Shown: positions 46,001-58,345, counted from the first letter of the stretch. The stretch: DNA of 64,000 nucleotides from Chaunax sp. Z400 (GCA_037577475.1 CM075189.1:17275839-17339838); one strand, 5' to 3'. Numbers and translations: made by a program. Notes: generated by a model from the letters alone, not told the origin.

Positions 46001-49000
46001 ATTCTGCATTAAAAAAAAGAAAAGAAGTAAAAGCTGCCCTTCTCTTTCTATCCTCAGCTAGTGCAAACATCTGTAATGTTGGCCTGATGAGACACAATGA
46101 GCTGTCTGAAGGTATTGATGTACTGGACAACAATGGGAATGTGGTGGGATCCTCCAAAATTGCTGCAAGACATGTGAGTAGCATTTTTGCATGCACAAAG
46201 TAGGCTGCATGTTACTTGACTGCACTGAATATTTGTATGTACTTGCTGTTTATTTGAGTGATTTGTATATATGATGGTGGGTAATGTATAAAAAACTGCT
46301 GCTCCTGTCATCTGAATTCATGAAACACAGAATTAAATCCGACTCATCTGAATCTGAAATGAAGCGTGTGCACAATGTTCTCATGTCTTTCCCCAGGCGA
46401 TCATGGAGACTGCCTTCACACGTGTGGTCCTCCCGATGCCAATCTTTGTTCTACCCCCCATCATTATGTCCTACCTAGAGAGGTTTGTATTTAAATTAAT
46501 TAGTTAACATGTTGTTAAATAACCAGGACTGCAAGTAAGAAGTACTGTCAATATTGATAGAGATTATTTTCTCATTTAAATGATTAATCTATTGGTCTGT
46601 AAAATGTCAAAAATATGAAAAATGTCCATCACAATTTGCACGAGCCTCATGTCTTCAAATGTCTTGATTTGTCCCAGCAACTGTTCAAATCACAGATATG
46701 TCTTGTGACCAGGGGGTCGCTGGTTTAGTTCTCTAGGCAGGCAGGATAAAGAGTAGAGAAAAAAGCAAACAAAATAAGAGCCTACCCCTGAGAAAAGCCC
46801 TCAGTACTAACCGCTGAATAGAAGCTGCTCAGCGGCTATGGCACTAGAAGAGAGGCAGGGAATTTTGGCATGAAAAACAAAAGAGAAAAAAGGAAACATT
46901 GGCATTAAAACTGTGGTGGAAAAACTTTGAGGAGGCAGAAGGGAGATTTAAAGATCTTTAATACTCATGCAAAGATCTTGGTCTTTGCCTGCAGGTTTCC
47001 AAAGACAATTTTGAAATGTGCAACACAGACCCAACATCCAGCTAAACACATCACCACAACATACCAAACAATTCTGGTTTTATTCAGCCTAGTTGTCCTC
47101 ACTCATCTAACTCAATGTTTTGACGCCGTCCCGTCTACTCCCATAACATTTGTGCACATCATTAAAAAGAGAAAAAAAGAGAAATAAAACAAAATAGGCC
47201 AGAGCTTTTAAGATTTCTTTTTTCTTAAAGATGAGAATGTCATCATTGTCTGGGGAGAGGGTTGACCTCTTTGCAGTCACCGTGTCCCCCCCTATTTATT
47301 GTCATATTATTTTGCTGAGTTTTTTAAAGGCAATCTTCTGATTTTATCTTTTGACAGTAGCTTTTTTTGATAATAGCTAGCACAAGAGCTTGTTCGACCC
47401 CAAAAGTTCACTTTCACCCAGCCTGGTTTCATGTGAAACAAAAACAGACTCAGCATACTTGCAGTTTGGGAGTTTCACTTGAAATAGTTGAAACTGTGTT
47501 CTAGATGTTTGTTCATGTCAAAGCCGTGCCTGAGGCTCTGGAGCACATGTAAATCAACATGCAAATCACACACTTACCGCCGTCCTCTCAAACCAGTCCT
47601 ATCCACGCCAACACAGTGACAGACAGCTGAAAACAGAGGAAACAGACAGACATGAAGAATAAATAAGATTTTCTTTGAAAAACATAACAAAATAGCCTGT
47701 AATACCCATTTTTAAAGTCTGTGCTTTATTTTCAGTTGAACCTTTTCTTTTCAATGCCAAGTATTTATTTGAATTCCAATTAATTCCTTTTTTTTTCAAA
47801 TACAGATGCTTCAATGTCAGTGCTTCATTTTTTAGATAAGTCTGTAGTTGTACTGGGCTGCTATCTGGGGTGTATGTTTAACGAATGTGATAAGGTCATT
47901 CCTGTAAAAGGACGGCGTCCTCTCAGTGAACATTTTCTGAATAAACATAGGACTAGTAAATAGATAAATGGTTCTCAACTTTTCCGGCCACCTGTCTGGT
48001 TGAACAACCAGTGAGTAATTTTGTTTTTCCATTATACAGGCCTTAGAAGGTGTAATTCATTAATTCAGCAGGAAAACAGATGCTAGAGCAAGCAAATAGA
48101 TACTTTAATATGGAAGACATCTTTCTTTGTTCCTAATCCTCAGTCTGGGAGTAGTTGACTAATGTTCAAGAAAAAAGAAAAGAAATTCATGCATTATGTT
48201 ACATATCATGCATTATATTCTAAAATATAATAAAATAAAATATAAAATAAAATATTCTGACTTTTTATTAAGAAGTTGTTTTAAAGCAGTTTTGGCAATG
48301 AGGCATTTTTTATTCTATTCTGCCCTTCAAAGGCACAACACAGTACATATTGAGATAATATGTTTTATTTTTGACATTCACTCTACTATATGAAATATTA
48401 TTATGCCATAGAAATTTACGATTTCAGAAAAATCGACACGACAAAAACAGCAGCTAAACTTGTTAAGCAGTGCGGCAAGAACCCCCCTTTTTCATCCGCC
48501 TCCTCTCCTCCTGTACTGCAGCATGTTGGGGAGCATGTTTAGCATGTTTGCATGAGGTAGCAGGCCAAGCCACAGCCAGAAAGAATGTCAAACATGTGTA
48601 AATGGACAAAGTGTAATAATAAAGCCTTGTGCGTTTCCACACTGAACCAAAATATCTGCTTCTGTAGTGAAGTTAAATCAAAAATGATATCTAGACTGTC
48701 TCATTAAACCCAGAGCTGGAACTTTTCACACAGACAGATTCTCCCCGCACTAAATGTGGAGAGTAGCTCTCTTAAATTAACACATGATGTTTTTCACCAG
48801 ATCCAAAAATAATTTGTAGTCGTCATCTGGCGTTGATCCACACAGGAGGCTACAGTTTTCTTTTATCACCATCTTTTGCAGGCTGCAATTTCTGCAGAGC
48901 AACCGCAGATTGATGTTCCCCATCCAAAGCCTCGTGTGTCTGGTGACCTTCAGCCTTTCGCTGCCTGTGGCTATCAGCCTTTTCCCCCAGATGTCTCAGG

Positions 49001-49327
49001 TACAGTAAAGCCTCGGTTCGACTGCTTCGTCTGATCTTTCAAGGTCAGATGACTGAGGGAGCAGCTGGGAAAATATTCAAATTATGTATACACCACTTGA
49101 AATGCACAGCCCCGGTCCACAAGCGTGTGTTGACCTCTTATTATTCCAGATGGCTCTTCGTACATCTAATTAAAAAGTCAAAGTGATTTTCGAGGCTTAA
49201 AGATGTAAAGCAAAAATGTACCTTCAGTCTTTACCTTTTTTTTTTTCAGATTGAGGTGTCTCGCCTAGAGCCGGAGATTGCCATGGCAACAGATTGCAAG
49301 GTGGTGACCTACAACAAGGGTTTATGA
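40057..49327 (+). CDS. sfxn5: Sideroflexin-5 (mitochondrial carrier)
   Basis: Multi-pass protein of the inner mitochondrial membrane; sideroflexins carry small metabolites, and citrate transport has been reported for member 5. Fourteen exons: 40057-40113, 43290-43358, 44230-44307, 44443-44469, 44578-44632, 44726-44751, 44911-44964, 45201-45257, 45529-45594, 45846-45936, 46058-46173, 46397-46482, 48882-48999 and 49250-49327. Phases agree and give 325 residues (human 340). Recognisable blocks are FQLGRPRYDQ, FLGRLRHFIDIIDPSTLF, LLDDYKHGTL, AIIHPDTGEKIFMPLRMSGY, WLNQSHNACVNYANRNATK, the helix AVTSAVSIAVGLNVLIQKAN, RFVPFPAVASANICNVGLMR and the end VVTYNKGL. The N-terminus is shorter than human, lacking the Ala/Ser-rich extension. 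Exons 4 (27 nt) and 6 (26 nt) are very small. The ATG at 40057 directly precedes conserved residues. Confidence 0.96.
41165..41515. repeat. Degenerate tandem repeat, about 20-bp unit
   Basis: Successive units resemble CAAAGAGATGCAAAACAAC, with variants such as CACAAAGACACGAAACAGCC and GCAAAGAGATGCTAAACAAC. Similar arrays are common in fish genomes. Confidence 0.7.
42335..42865 (+). repeat. Teleost repeat family B with inverted ends
   Basis: The left end reads TTACCTCTGCCAAGGATG and the right end GTTAGCGGAGGTAATAAG, so TTACCTCTGC is inverted as GCGGAGGTAA. Internal landmarks are TTTTGACAAAAACTGGACAA, GGAATGGGGCATGAACGAG, TTTAGTGGAGGGGTGGGGCA and an (AAAC)n tract at about 42790-42820. I recognise this as a frequent teleost repeat. 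Confidence 0.7.
43931..44065 (+). repeat. Teleost LINE/SINE-tail repeat
   Basis: ACTTTATTTATATAGCACCC followed by TTACAAAGTGCTTCACCCGG and an A-rich end is the 3' tail shared by several fish retroelements. In sfxn5 intron 2. Confidence 0.6.
46545..46690 (+). repeat. Teleost repeat family J
   Basis: TGGTCTGTAAAATGTCAAAA, AAAATGTCCATCACAATTTG and CTTCAAATGTCTTGATTTGT follow the order of a repeat common in fish, opposite in orientation to the copy at 36085-36305. Confidence 0.5.
46690..46860 (+). repeat. Possible degenerate tRNA-derived SINE
   Basis: GACCAGGGGGTCGCTGGTTTAG resembles a decayed Pol III B box (GGTTCGAATCC) in the context seen in fish SINEs. It is too degenerate to be a tRNA gene. 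Confidence 0.3.
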
Positions 49328-50815
49328 TGGATGTTCGTGGTGTTGGAGGAGCAGAGAGGACAGATGGTGCACTCTGGATAGCTGAGGGAGAAGTAGGGTT
49401 CCTCCATCATAGCAGAGCCGGTAGATCATCATGTACTAACCCAGGGTTTCTTAGCCTTTTTTATTTTACAGTTCTCAAGTAGTTATTGAGTAAATGCTTG
49501 TTCTGAGTTTGTACGTTTTTACTCACCTTGTAGTTTTCAAGAGCAAGGAAGAAACTGTATAGAAATGATGTTATATTTGCTTTAAAACCAGTTTTCTATT
49601 ATTAGTAAAATAATTTTAATATATACGATGTAATGTTTCCCTTACATTATGTTGCCTGCTTGAGTATAGTTGCCATTTGCTGCATCTTACCCAATGACAA
49701 ACATTTATGAATACAGTTTAAACCTGCAATAATAATAATAATAGACTTTTTGTCCATTCTGGGTCTGTAAAGCCAAAATTAATAAGTTATCACCTTTCCA
49801 TGTGGTTAAATTTGTTTACCGCTGATCAAAAAACATTCATTTGGAGTTTTTGTTTTTGGTCACCTGACACATGCAAATTTAATATTTACTTTTTGTTGGT
49901 CTTCACCAACTCCCAGGGAAATATCTCTTTAGCTGCTAAATGCTTCATCCTGGTTAGCAACTGTTGGCTAATTTTGTCTGCTGTTTGTTTTAAGACGGTG
50001 ATGCAGGGTGTAGTTTGGTAAATCTTTTTCTCTTAAAACTACAAGCTGGTCAGCCAAAAGTGGTTTCAATATTTTTTTCTGTTAGGTTGTTTTTAGAGGC
50101 CCTAAGTGATAAATGTTTAGTGCTTAACAGGAAAAGAAAGTGAAGATTACGGCCTCATCTAAAAAAAAACAAATCAAAACAAGAACATCATTTTCTATAG
50201 CTTAAGTGTATTTTTGCTTCTCCATCCTTTTAATTATCACAGTCCCTCAGATAAATCTTGTTACCCCCAGGATGGGAAACATTGAGCAATCCTGCAGCAC
50301 TTTCTGTACAGTAAGAAAAATGCTGATGAGGGAAAAAACACATGACTGGATATCTATGGAACAGTACTGACAATTTGAAGCCACTCTGCCAGCGGCTGCA
50401 CTGTACTGTGCAGACTGCGCTGTAGATGTACTGCATATACTGCATCAGTAATTTACACACTGTTTAAAGTAGTCAGTGCTAGTTTAACATGTCAGGTATT
50501 TCCCCCAATAATGTGAAGCAACATGCATAACTCTACTTTCTACATTTGTTTTATATCGTAGACAAATACTGTACTCTAAACTTTTATCCTTTTCCTATCT
50601 TGTTTACTCTATTACTGTTTCTTAAACCACTATATTCCTAATGAATTACTTCTTTTGTACAATATGAAAGTATAACATATATATTACTTATTATGAACTA
50701 GTAGGTATTTTTAATCATTTGTATAATACTTATACTACTGAATTATTAAATGTTTGTCAAACAATGCAAAACATTTATATTATATAGAATTATACAATAA
50801 ATTCCTTTCCTTCAG
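49328..50815 (+). other. sfxn5: 3' UTR of sfxn5 (inferred)
   Basis: AT-rich sequence after the stop at 49325. AATAAA at 50796-50801 is a plausible end signal, giving about 1.5 kb. No competing gene was seen. Confidence 0.4.
50796..50801 (+). terminator. Candidate polyadenylation signal of sfxn5
   Basis: AATAAA in AT-rich DNA. Earlier weaker variants cannot be excluded. Confidence 0.35.
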
Positions 50816-51135
50816 TTACTGATGTGAAGATTTTATTTTTAAACCAGTTATTCTACATACATTGCACACTTTACAATACACTTTTTTTTTCTACCTCTGA
50901 AGAATGCCTACTTTCTTGTGTCAGACCATTGATGGCCTTTTGACTTTTACTTCCTGTTTCATGGTGAAACATTGAAATGGCCACACCTTTCAAACCATGC
51001 AAAAACTGAAGATGACTTTTCATCATTTAGGTTTGGACAGTCTATTGACCAAATTTCAAGTCCATCAGGTTAATTCTTTTAGATGAGTTTGCTGAAGTAC
51101 AACATTTGTAAATAAAAATGTTGTATTTCATTGCC

Positions 51136-51190
51136 CTGTTTTTCTGAATTAATGAGATAATTATCTTATCTCATTAATTCAGAAAAACAG
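51136..51190. repeat. Perfect 25-bp inverted repeat (hairpin)
   Basis: Arm 51136-51160 begins CTGTTTTTCTGAATTAATG; its exact reverse complement is at 51166-51190, with a 5-nt loop TTATC. Related half-units (GAATTAACGAGATAATTA, GAATTAATGAGATAATTA) recur at 51220-51320. Confidence 0.9.
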
Positions 51191-51384
51191 CAGAATTTTA
51201 TTTTTTTCATGGAAACTTTTGTTTTTCTGAATTAACGAGATAATTACCTCAAAATTCTGGGAAAAGTTTTCATGAAAAAATAAAATCCTGCTCAATTTTC
51301 CGAATTAATGAGATAATTATTTTGTTAATGAAGAAAAACAATTATTTTTTCCCCAAGTGAACGCAACTGCAATACACACGTCCG

Positions 51385-51400
51385 CCGCCAGAGGGCGCTG
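51385..51400 (+). promoter_or_regulatory. CTCF-like motif in the smyd5 promoter region
   Basis: CCGCCAGAGGGCGCTG closely follows the CTCF consensus CCASYAGRKGGCRSYR. It ends about 60 bp before the smyd5 ATG. Confidence 0.5.
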
Positions 51401-51462
51401 TAGTCTTTATCCACGGATAAAGCGTCAGAGTCAGGGTTGAGAGGGAAAAGGTTGTCTGAAAC

Positions 51463-54400
51463 ATGGCTGCTCCCTTGCATGACATGTTTTCCTTCTGCGT
51501 GGACCCTGGCACTGTAGCCTCCCGTGTGGAAGTCCGATTTATAGACAATATTAAGGTAAGATTAAGAGATTTCTCTTTGTGGATCTCAGCCAGGCGGAAC
51601 TGACGGTGCTGGGCTCATAAAGTACTGAAGGAGTCGGACTGGTGTATGAGCTAATCTGGGAGTAACAGAGCTGGTTGTGTCCAAAACTACCAGAAAATTA
51701 CTGGTTTAAAAGTTTAGTGTGTTCTTTTAACTTATCGTAACTAACAGAAGGCTAAGGGACAACATCCACAGCCCAACATCATAGAACAGCATCAAACTGT
51801 ATCAGGTTGTGATATGCAGGGAGCCAGTAGCTTCATTGCTACCAAACAATTAAAATTAGCTTCCTTTTTCGCTGTGAGGCTCATGTTAGTTAGTAGAAAA
51901 GTGAAAGGAGAGAAGGAAGAGAAGGCCTACAGCTGATTCAAGCATAATCCAATAATGTATGTCATTGAAATAAAACAACTTAGAAGTCAAATCACATGAT
52001 TTAAACTCAGTGCTGTCATTTAGGATGACAAGAAATATATTATTATGCTTATGTTTTGGGTCCTGCTCTTAAAAACATACAACCCTATGAGAAAGCTGTG
52101 ATAGAATGAAGGTAAAAGCATTTTAAATAAACACAATAATGTAATGATCTGAGTACATTTGTGTGTCTATGACTCTTCTGCTTCGACAGTGTAGAGATTT
52201 AGACATTTTAAAGCATTTTAGTTCCTATTTGCTAAGTACGTTTCTTTCACACTGCACCAGCTATCTACACTCAAGGGACTTAGAAATTATTCACTGCTGT
52301 GTTTATTTGCCAAGTTGCTTTGGTGGTTTGTGTTGTATGAAGTTAACAATCCAAATTTTGTTCCCAATTAACTTTTAATGATTATCTTAACTTATTCATT
52401 AACCAAAACAAAGAGACAGAACAAAAACACCCAAAGCATGTAAGCACTATAAATTTCACACGTCAGTAATTAATGTGTCCCCCCATCAGCATTGAATACA
52501 GCAGTAATCCTCCTCCTCATGGACTGGCACAACCTCCAGATGTCATCCCCTGGCGGGCCACTCTTCAGTCAGAGCTGCCCAGACTTGCTGCTGAGCCTGT
52601 GAAGATGTTCACGCTGTCGCAGGGGCGGTTTAGATAAATAAGGAGTGGTCATGTGGGATTAGTTGGAAAAAGGAAGTGCAGCTATTTTTCTAAAGATTAT
52701 GTTTTCAGAGTCAAGACTACTGGCAAAAATCAGTCCAAAAAAAAAAAAAGAGTTGTTTTAAATCCTTTGAGTGTGCCTCTGCAGAGACTCCTCTGTGGGT
52801 GGGTCTGTGTGTTTTCAGAGACAGGTGAACGGTGCACAACAGTAATCGTTTTATTCATTCTATTCATGTTTCAGGGCAAAGGCCTCTTTGCTAAAAGGAG
52901 CATTAAGAAGGGAGAATCCATTTTTTTGGAGCGGCCTCTGGTCTCTGCCCAGTTCCTGTGGAATTCTTTGTATAAATATAAAGGTGAGATATCAGCTATA
53001 CTTCAGTAACACAAGTGCTGATTAGATGTGCACAGTTTAGACTTATATGGACAGAAAGTCCTGGACCTTTTATCCCAATTTCTTTTTAAATAAAGATTAT
53101 TTTTTTGGCACCTCTAGAGCTAATAGTCCCCAATAACAAAGACTATTGGGGGGAATCCTAGAGTACTTTTTGGAATTTCTAACTACATCTTGCATTAAAT
53201 AACAAGCAATAAGGCTTACATTGCAATATATACAGTATACATATAAAATATATAATATGACAAATACAGGATAAATTAGGGTTTAGGATTGAAGGTCTGT
53301 AGTAATATTTGACCTCTTTCTTTCCATTGTACTGTGTTCTTGTTTAGCGTGTGAGTACTGCTTACGTGCTCTGGAGCCAGCAGAAGAAAACGCCAGGAGA
53401 CTCAGCGGCATCCCGGAACTCAGCCTTCCCCACCCTGAGCTCTGCCATGTTCGGCCAGAGCTGCACCAAGCCTGCCCTCAGTGCCAGGTTAGTCCGATCA
53501 CACAGGACATGAGTTCCAGACCCCGATCTGACGACTCCTCTTAAAACGTGGTCAGATCAATAGCAGACGGTAAATGTATTGATTTTAAGCCTGCTGTCGT
53601 CAGGGAGGATCTCCCACTGCATCAATGGTGAACGACATGTCTAGCCAATTGATTTTCAGAGGCTGGTATTGTTCCTATGGATCAGTAAACCAGTCCGTCT
53701 GTCTCTTTTTCATTGACTGTACTCTACTTGTATTGATAATTGCTCCTTGGTGATTTCTTTGTATTTGCAGTGTTGCATATCTGTATAGACTAAACACAAA
53801 CAGACTCTTAAATGCAACAACACAAGTTGTATTTTAACAGGCATTTTTCATGAATATAATAAACACTCAGAACCTTTCTGAAGGAATAATGAACTATATA
53901 AATAATTTCTTCATTGCAGTGATCTCACACAATAGTTGTTGATGTGCAAAAAAGGTTTGTAGTTTCCGATAATGATACAGAAACTGGGCAGTATGCGTAA
54001 CATTTTCACAAACACATTGTGAAACGATCTGAATGTATTTTTAGTGTTTCCTGTTTGATACAATAATGTCTCCATCTTCAGGTAATGTACTGCAGCAGCG
54101 AGTGTCGACAAGCCGCAGCAGATCAGTACCATCGAGTTCTGTGTTTGGGTCCCTCCCAGGAAGATGCTGAGCACCCCATCAACAAGCTGAAAGATGCATG
54201 GAGGTGAGGGATCATGTTCTAGATATTTTCAACGTAAACCCTCTGGAGTGAGCTGAGATTTTTTGCATTCACCTCAATGAAGATCCCTTGTCTTCTCCTC
54301 AGGAGTATGCATTATCCCCCAGAGACCTCCAGCATCATGCTGATGGCCAGAATGGTAGCTGTGGTCAAACAGGTGAGCATATTTAGGGAGTCCATGCTCT

Positions 54401-57400
54401 GCTCCATTGCCGTTTTTGACTGGACTGCACAGCACCAGAGCATTTTTTTAAACGTCATTAGAGAGCTCATCATTCGGTGCTTGTTGAGCTCTTTCAGCTC
54501 AAACGCTCTGGTAGCTATGATATGAAAATGTCCACAGAAGTAAAAGTTAATTTATGTGTTTCATGTCCCTAAAATCATGGACATTTTTTGTGTTTTCGAC
54601 AATACTGAGCATTAAAAAGTCAACACAAAGTAGAATACTTGGCCCTCACCATGCTTAAACAGGTTGAGGCAAAGCTACAAATGACTTCCTCTCTTGACGC
54701 AGTAACCACCAGGTGTTTAGTTCTGATTTTCCTTCCAAAGAGATCAGGCATAATGGATACTTAAATGAAAGAAAATTCACCACAAGTCAGTGACATAATG
54801 ACGACAATTGCTTGTGTTGCAAAGGCCAAAGACAAAGGACACTGGCAGAAGCTGTTTTCGCACTTCTGCAGCCGGGCAGCTAATGAGGACGAGGAGATCG
54901 CCCATAAGCTCCTGGGAAAGCAGTTCAAAGTAAGTTGTCGTCATGTTATTTCTGCTTGGAAATTGCTGAGGTGCAAAATGTATAAAGTCTGGCATCTCAA
55001 AGACACCTTCATACCCTTATGCTAATCATAGTCCTTTACAGCTCCATGAGCACACATGATTATTGTTATTGTCCCCTGACAGAGGTGGAATTCCCACTGT
55101 GGCACAAACACATGCTTATTAAGTATATTATCCGTTCTGTAATTTTTATTTATCTAACATTGTTTCTACAGGGGCAGTTGGCCTTGTTACACAACCTTTT
55201 CAAAGCAGCACTTTATGATGATGATCTTAATCGGGTAAGGAAGAACAGCTGAAATCTGACCACACCGTGTTTCTCCATGTTTGCTTTCATATGTACTTGT
55301 ACCAAATACTTTACAGCTGCAGAGGTGCAACCAATAAATAAACTAATCATCAATTAATAAAAGCATTATTTCTTTGATTCAATTAGTAGTTCAACATTTT
55401 GGGAAATATGCTTTTCCACTTTTTTGTCAATAGCTTGATGATAAGTGATACTACTTTCATATCTGTAATGTAAATATGAATATAAAGAATGATGACATGA
55501 CAGCTTCTGGAAACTGAAGTCAAGGCATTTTTCCATCTCCAAGGTTATAGTTTTTTTTTGTCTTTCTTCAGTAAAGGACACCTGTATTTCATGCTAATTA
55601 ACTCAAATGTAAATCGTCCCCCTGGTGGCCGGCTGCAGTACAGGACATAAACATTATAAAAAAAGGGGATGTGACCTCAGGATTGACGTTTGAGCCCTGC
55701 TTGGGATTGTGTCGGGTGGATCTAAGGGCAGGAGCTCGATCCCACAGCTCCACGGCCTGATCAATACAGTGCAGATGATGTCACCAGTGCAAGATGGCAG
55801 CGCTTGTAATCTGGGACGTCGTCCGTCTTTAAACCCAGTCAGTTAGAGAAAGGCGAGAACAGAAAAATCTATCTACCAGCACCTTTTAAACCTCACTGAT
55901 TAACATGTTATATCATTGCACTGACTTCCTAAAGCCTAAAAACTCAAGCACATAACCCCACATAAAACAGCACTGATGTGCTGGATGGCAGAGTTTTCTT
56001 TTTTTCTTTTTCTTTCAAACAAGCCAAGCAACTGTTTGCCCCTGTTTGCAGTCTTTATGCTAAGCAAGGCTAACCGTCACATGGCTTCATGTTTATTTCA
56101 TAGACATGAGAGTGCTGTCAATCATTGTGTCTTGGCAAGAAAGTGAATATTTCCCAAAATCCTCCTCAAAATGTTAAAATCAATTATGAAACTTTTTGCT
56201 GATTAATTTCCTGTCAATCAACTGATTGCCTATTAGCTGAAGCTCCATACAGCTGCACATTAAATCTTCTATCTTATTGCTCGGAGCAGCTAATTACAGC
56301 AGTTAAGTAATTTTGATCCCTGCACTACTAATGAAATCACTTATGATATAAATGTCTAGAGTCTTGGTAGGAAACCTTTACCGAAATGCACATCGTAATG
56401 TTATGATTCATTTAATATCTGAGATATGTGGTGCATCATCCTTGGTGTAACAACCAGAATAGTGTTTTTATACACTGATGCACTGAATTCCATCCAGCTC
56501 AAGAGATGCTGTAGCTGATCCTGACTTCTGACCTCAGTATAAAAGGGGGTTGAATAAAATCAATAATCCTCCAGCATGGGTCAATAAATACGGATATGAT
56601 TTTATTGCAGTGGTTTGTCCCGGAGGGTTTCCTCTCTCTGTTTGCTCTTGTGGGAACCAACGGACAAGGCGTTGGCACAAGGTAAACACTTGCCTCTCCT
56701 GCACTTCAGCTTTTAACAGGAGTAACTCTGGAGCTTGGTTTGGCTCAGATAGCGCTCTCTCTTTGTCCTTCCATTTTTCTATTCAATTTCAGTTCCCTAA
56801 GTCAGTGGGTTCATGCCTGTGATGCACTTGAGCTTCCCGCCCAGCAGAGGGAGCAGTTGGACTCTTTTATTGACCAGCTGTACAAGGACATTGAGAGAGG
56901 TCACAGTTTTATCTCAGTCTTGCAGTAGTATTCGGAGTAAATTATTTTGTCTCAAGAGCATATTTGCACTAGTCGTACTGTGTGTGTGAGTGTCTTATTA
57001 TAGTCAGCGCTTGTAGTGCGACTGTGTACAGATCAACAAAGGTAGGAAATGTGCATTATTGTCGTCTCTTCTCTCTGCAGAAACGGGAGACTTTCTAAAC
57101 TGTGAGGGATCTGGACTTTTTCTCCTTCAAAGCTCATGTAAGTGAGGATGATGTCCGCATAATGATCGCGATCACTTCATTGCAAAGACACTCCTCCTCT
57201 GGCTAGAGGCCGTCTGGTGACGCCCTGTTTTTGTCTCGTTTGCCTCTTTGATCCTTGAAGGTAACCACAGCTGCGTACCCAACGCAGAGGCGTCCTTCCC
57301 CAACAACAACTTCCTGCTTCAGCTCAGTGCCCTCAGTGACATCAACCCAGGAGAGGTCAGCTGACACGTCTGGGTTTGGAGTGATAAATTCTGGCCTGGC

Positions 57401-58345
57401 ATAGATGGGACAGAGCATCCGTCTCTAGCTTTGTGCGCCCCCTTGTCAGGCGGTATTAGAAGGCTGAGACTTTGAGGATTGGAGTTGGTTTGTCAAGCTG
57501 TCAGAAAGATTGAGAGGCCTTGCATCTGCACGGCACAGTAATGTCACAGCGGCCGTACTACTTTCACAGCAAAGCTCTCCTTTGAATACTCCCTAAGACA
57601 GGAGCGCTTTGTACACAATAACATATTACCCATAGAAAGAGGGAAGGACTAGCAACTCCTTAAATCTGGAAATACCAGTAGCATTAATATGGGACTGAAC
57701 TGTAATTATTTAGACGTCTAGGCTCAATAACATCAGCCAGCTCAACTGTTTGTTTTCTTCAATTTTAGGAGATCTGCATCAGTTACTTGGACTGCTGTCA
57801 GCGGGACCGAAGCCGTCATAGCAGACACAAAATTCTGAGGTAAACATCTGTGACACCCTGGCTAAACCACTCGAAAAGGGGTCATACCGTTCCATCTGGA
57901 TCAATAAAAAGCCTTCAAGGCAATAATGAGCAGTCTTGAGGCAAAGATGCAAGCATGAGATGCTTTAACATTTTCTCTGCATCCTGTGATAAGTGTAGCA
58001 CTCCAATTTGGTGGTGTTAATATCACACCGGGTGAAAGTATTAATCGCACTATAAGTATGAATTAGAATAGTAAACACTCCCTCCTGCAGCTGCTAACGA
58101 GCGCCACGATTTCTGAAAAGTGTAAAATTCTTCTGATTAATTTATCCATGGTTAGAGGTGCAACAATGTGACCGATGGAATGTTTTCTTTCCAGAGAGAA
58201 CTACCTGTTTGTCTGCTCGTGCTTCAAGTGCGTCACCCAGATGGACGAGCTGGATGTGACATCAGAGGAGGACGAGGAGGAAGAAGGCGAGGCAGAAGGT
58301 GAAACGGAGGGGGATGAGTTGGAAGATGAGATGACAGATGTCTGA
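51463..58345 (+). CDS. smyd5: SET and MYND domain-containing protein 5 (lysine methyltransferase)
   Basis: Protein-lysine N-methyltransferase; histone H4K20, H3K36 and ribosomal protein RPL40 have been reported as substrates for the family member. Thirteen exons: 51463-51555, 52875-52983, 53348-53487, 54082-54203, 54303-54372, 54825-54929, 55172-55234, 56611-56681, 56793-56899, 57081-57137, 57261-57355, 57769-57839 and 58195-58345. Phases agree and give 417 residues (human 418). The split SET domain starts with GKGLFAKRSIKKGE. A Cys-rich MYND-like insert has CEYCLRAL, CPQCQVMYCSSECR and HRVLC. Further blocks are ALVGTNGQGVGTSSLSQWVH, CNHSCVPNAE (about 313-322) and GEEICISYLDCC with the SET tyrosine near 350. 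The CSCFKC cluster and an acidic tail ending DEMTDV close the protein. The donor after 56899 (GTCACA) is weak, but the next exon restores the family sequence. Confidence 0.96.
51556..52874 (+). other. smyd5: Intron 1 of smyd5
   Basis: From GTAAGA to the TGTTTCAG acceptor. About 52480-52620 is a GC-richer block that may be a decayed repeat, but I could not name it. Confidence 0.6.
55560..55860. repeat. Element nested inside the family A copy
   Basis: Contains CGTCCCCCTGGTGGCCGGCT near 55615 and GTCACCAGTGCAAGATGGCA near 55780, words I recall from another fish repeat. Boundaries are approximate. Confidence 0.4.
55618..55630 (-). promoter_or_regulatory. Repeat-borne CTCF-like motif
   Basis: The minus strand reads GGCCACCAGGGGG, matching the CTCF core. 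It lies inside an interspersed repeat, so it may be multi-copy in the genome. Confidence 0.35.

Larger units (their letters stand above)
46483..48881 (+). other. sfxn5: Intron 12 of sfxn5
   Basis: Contains a family J repeat (46545-46690) and a SINE-like stretch (46690-46860). The remainder is AT-rich with no exon recognised. Confidence 0.65.
55385..56172 (+). repeat. Foldback repeat family A, copy split by an insertion
   Basis: The left end TTCAACATTTTGGGAAATAT is inverted at the right end, ATATTTCCCAAAATCC. The right half has CAGTCTTTATGCTAAGC and GACATGAGAGTGCTGTCAAT, as in the copy at 8521-8998. The middle, about 55560-55860, is unrelated to the family. Confidence 0.65.
55235..56610 (+). 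other. smyd5: Intron 7 of smyd5
   Basis: From GTAAGG to TTATTGCAG. Mostly filled by a foldback family A repeat (55385-56172) interrupted by another insertion. Confidence 0.7.

Noticed and set aside
46715..46745. tRNA gene
   Set aside because: Only a decayed B-box-like word is present; no A box, anticodon arm or acceptor stem can be formed.
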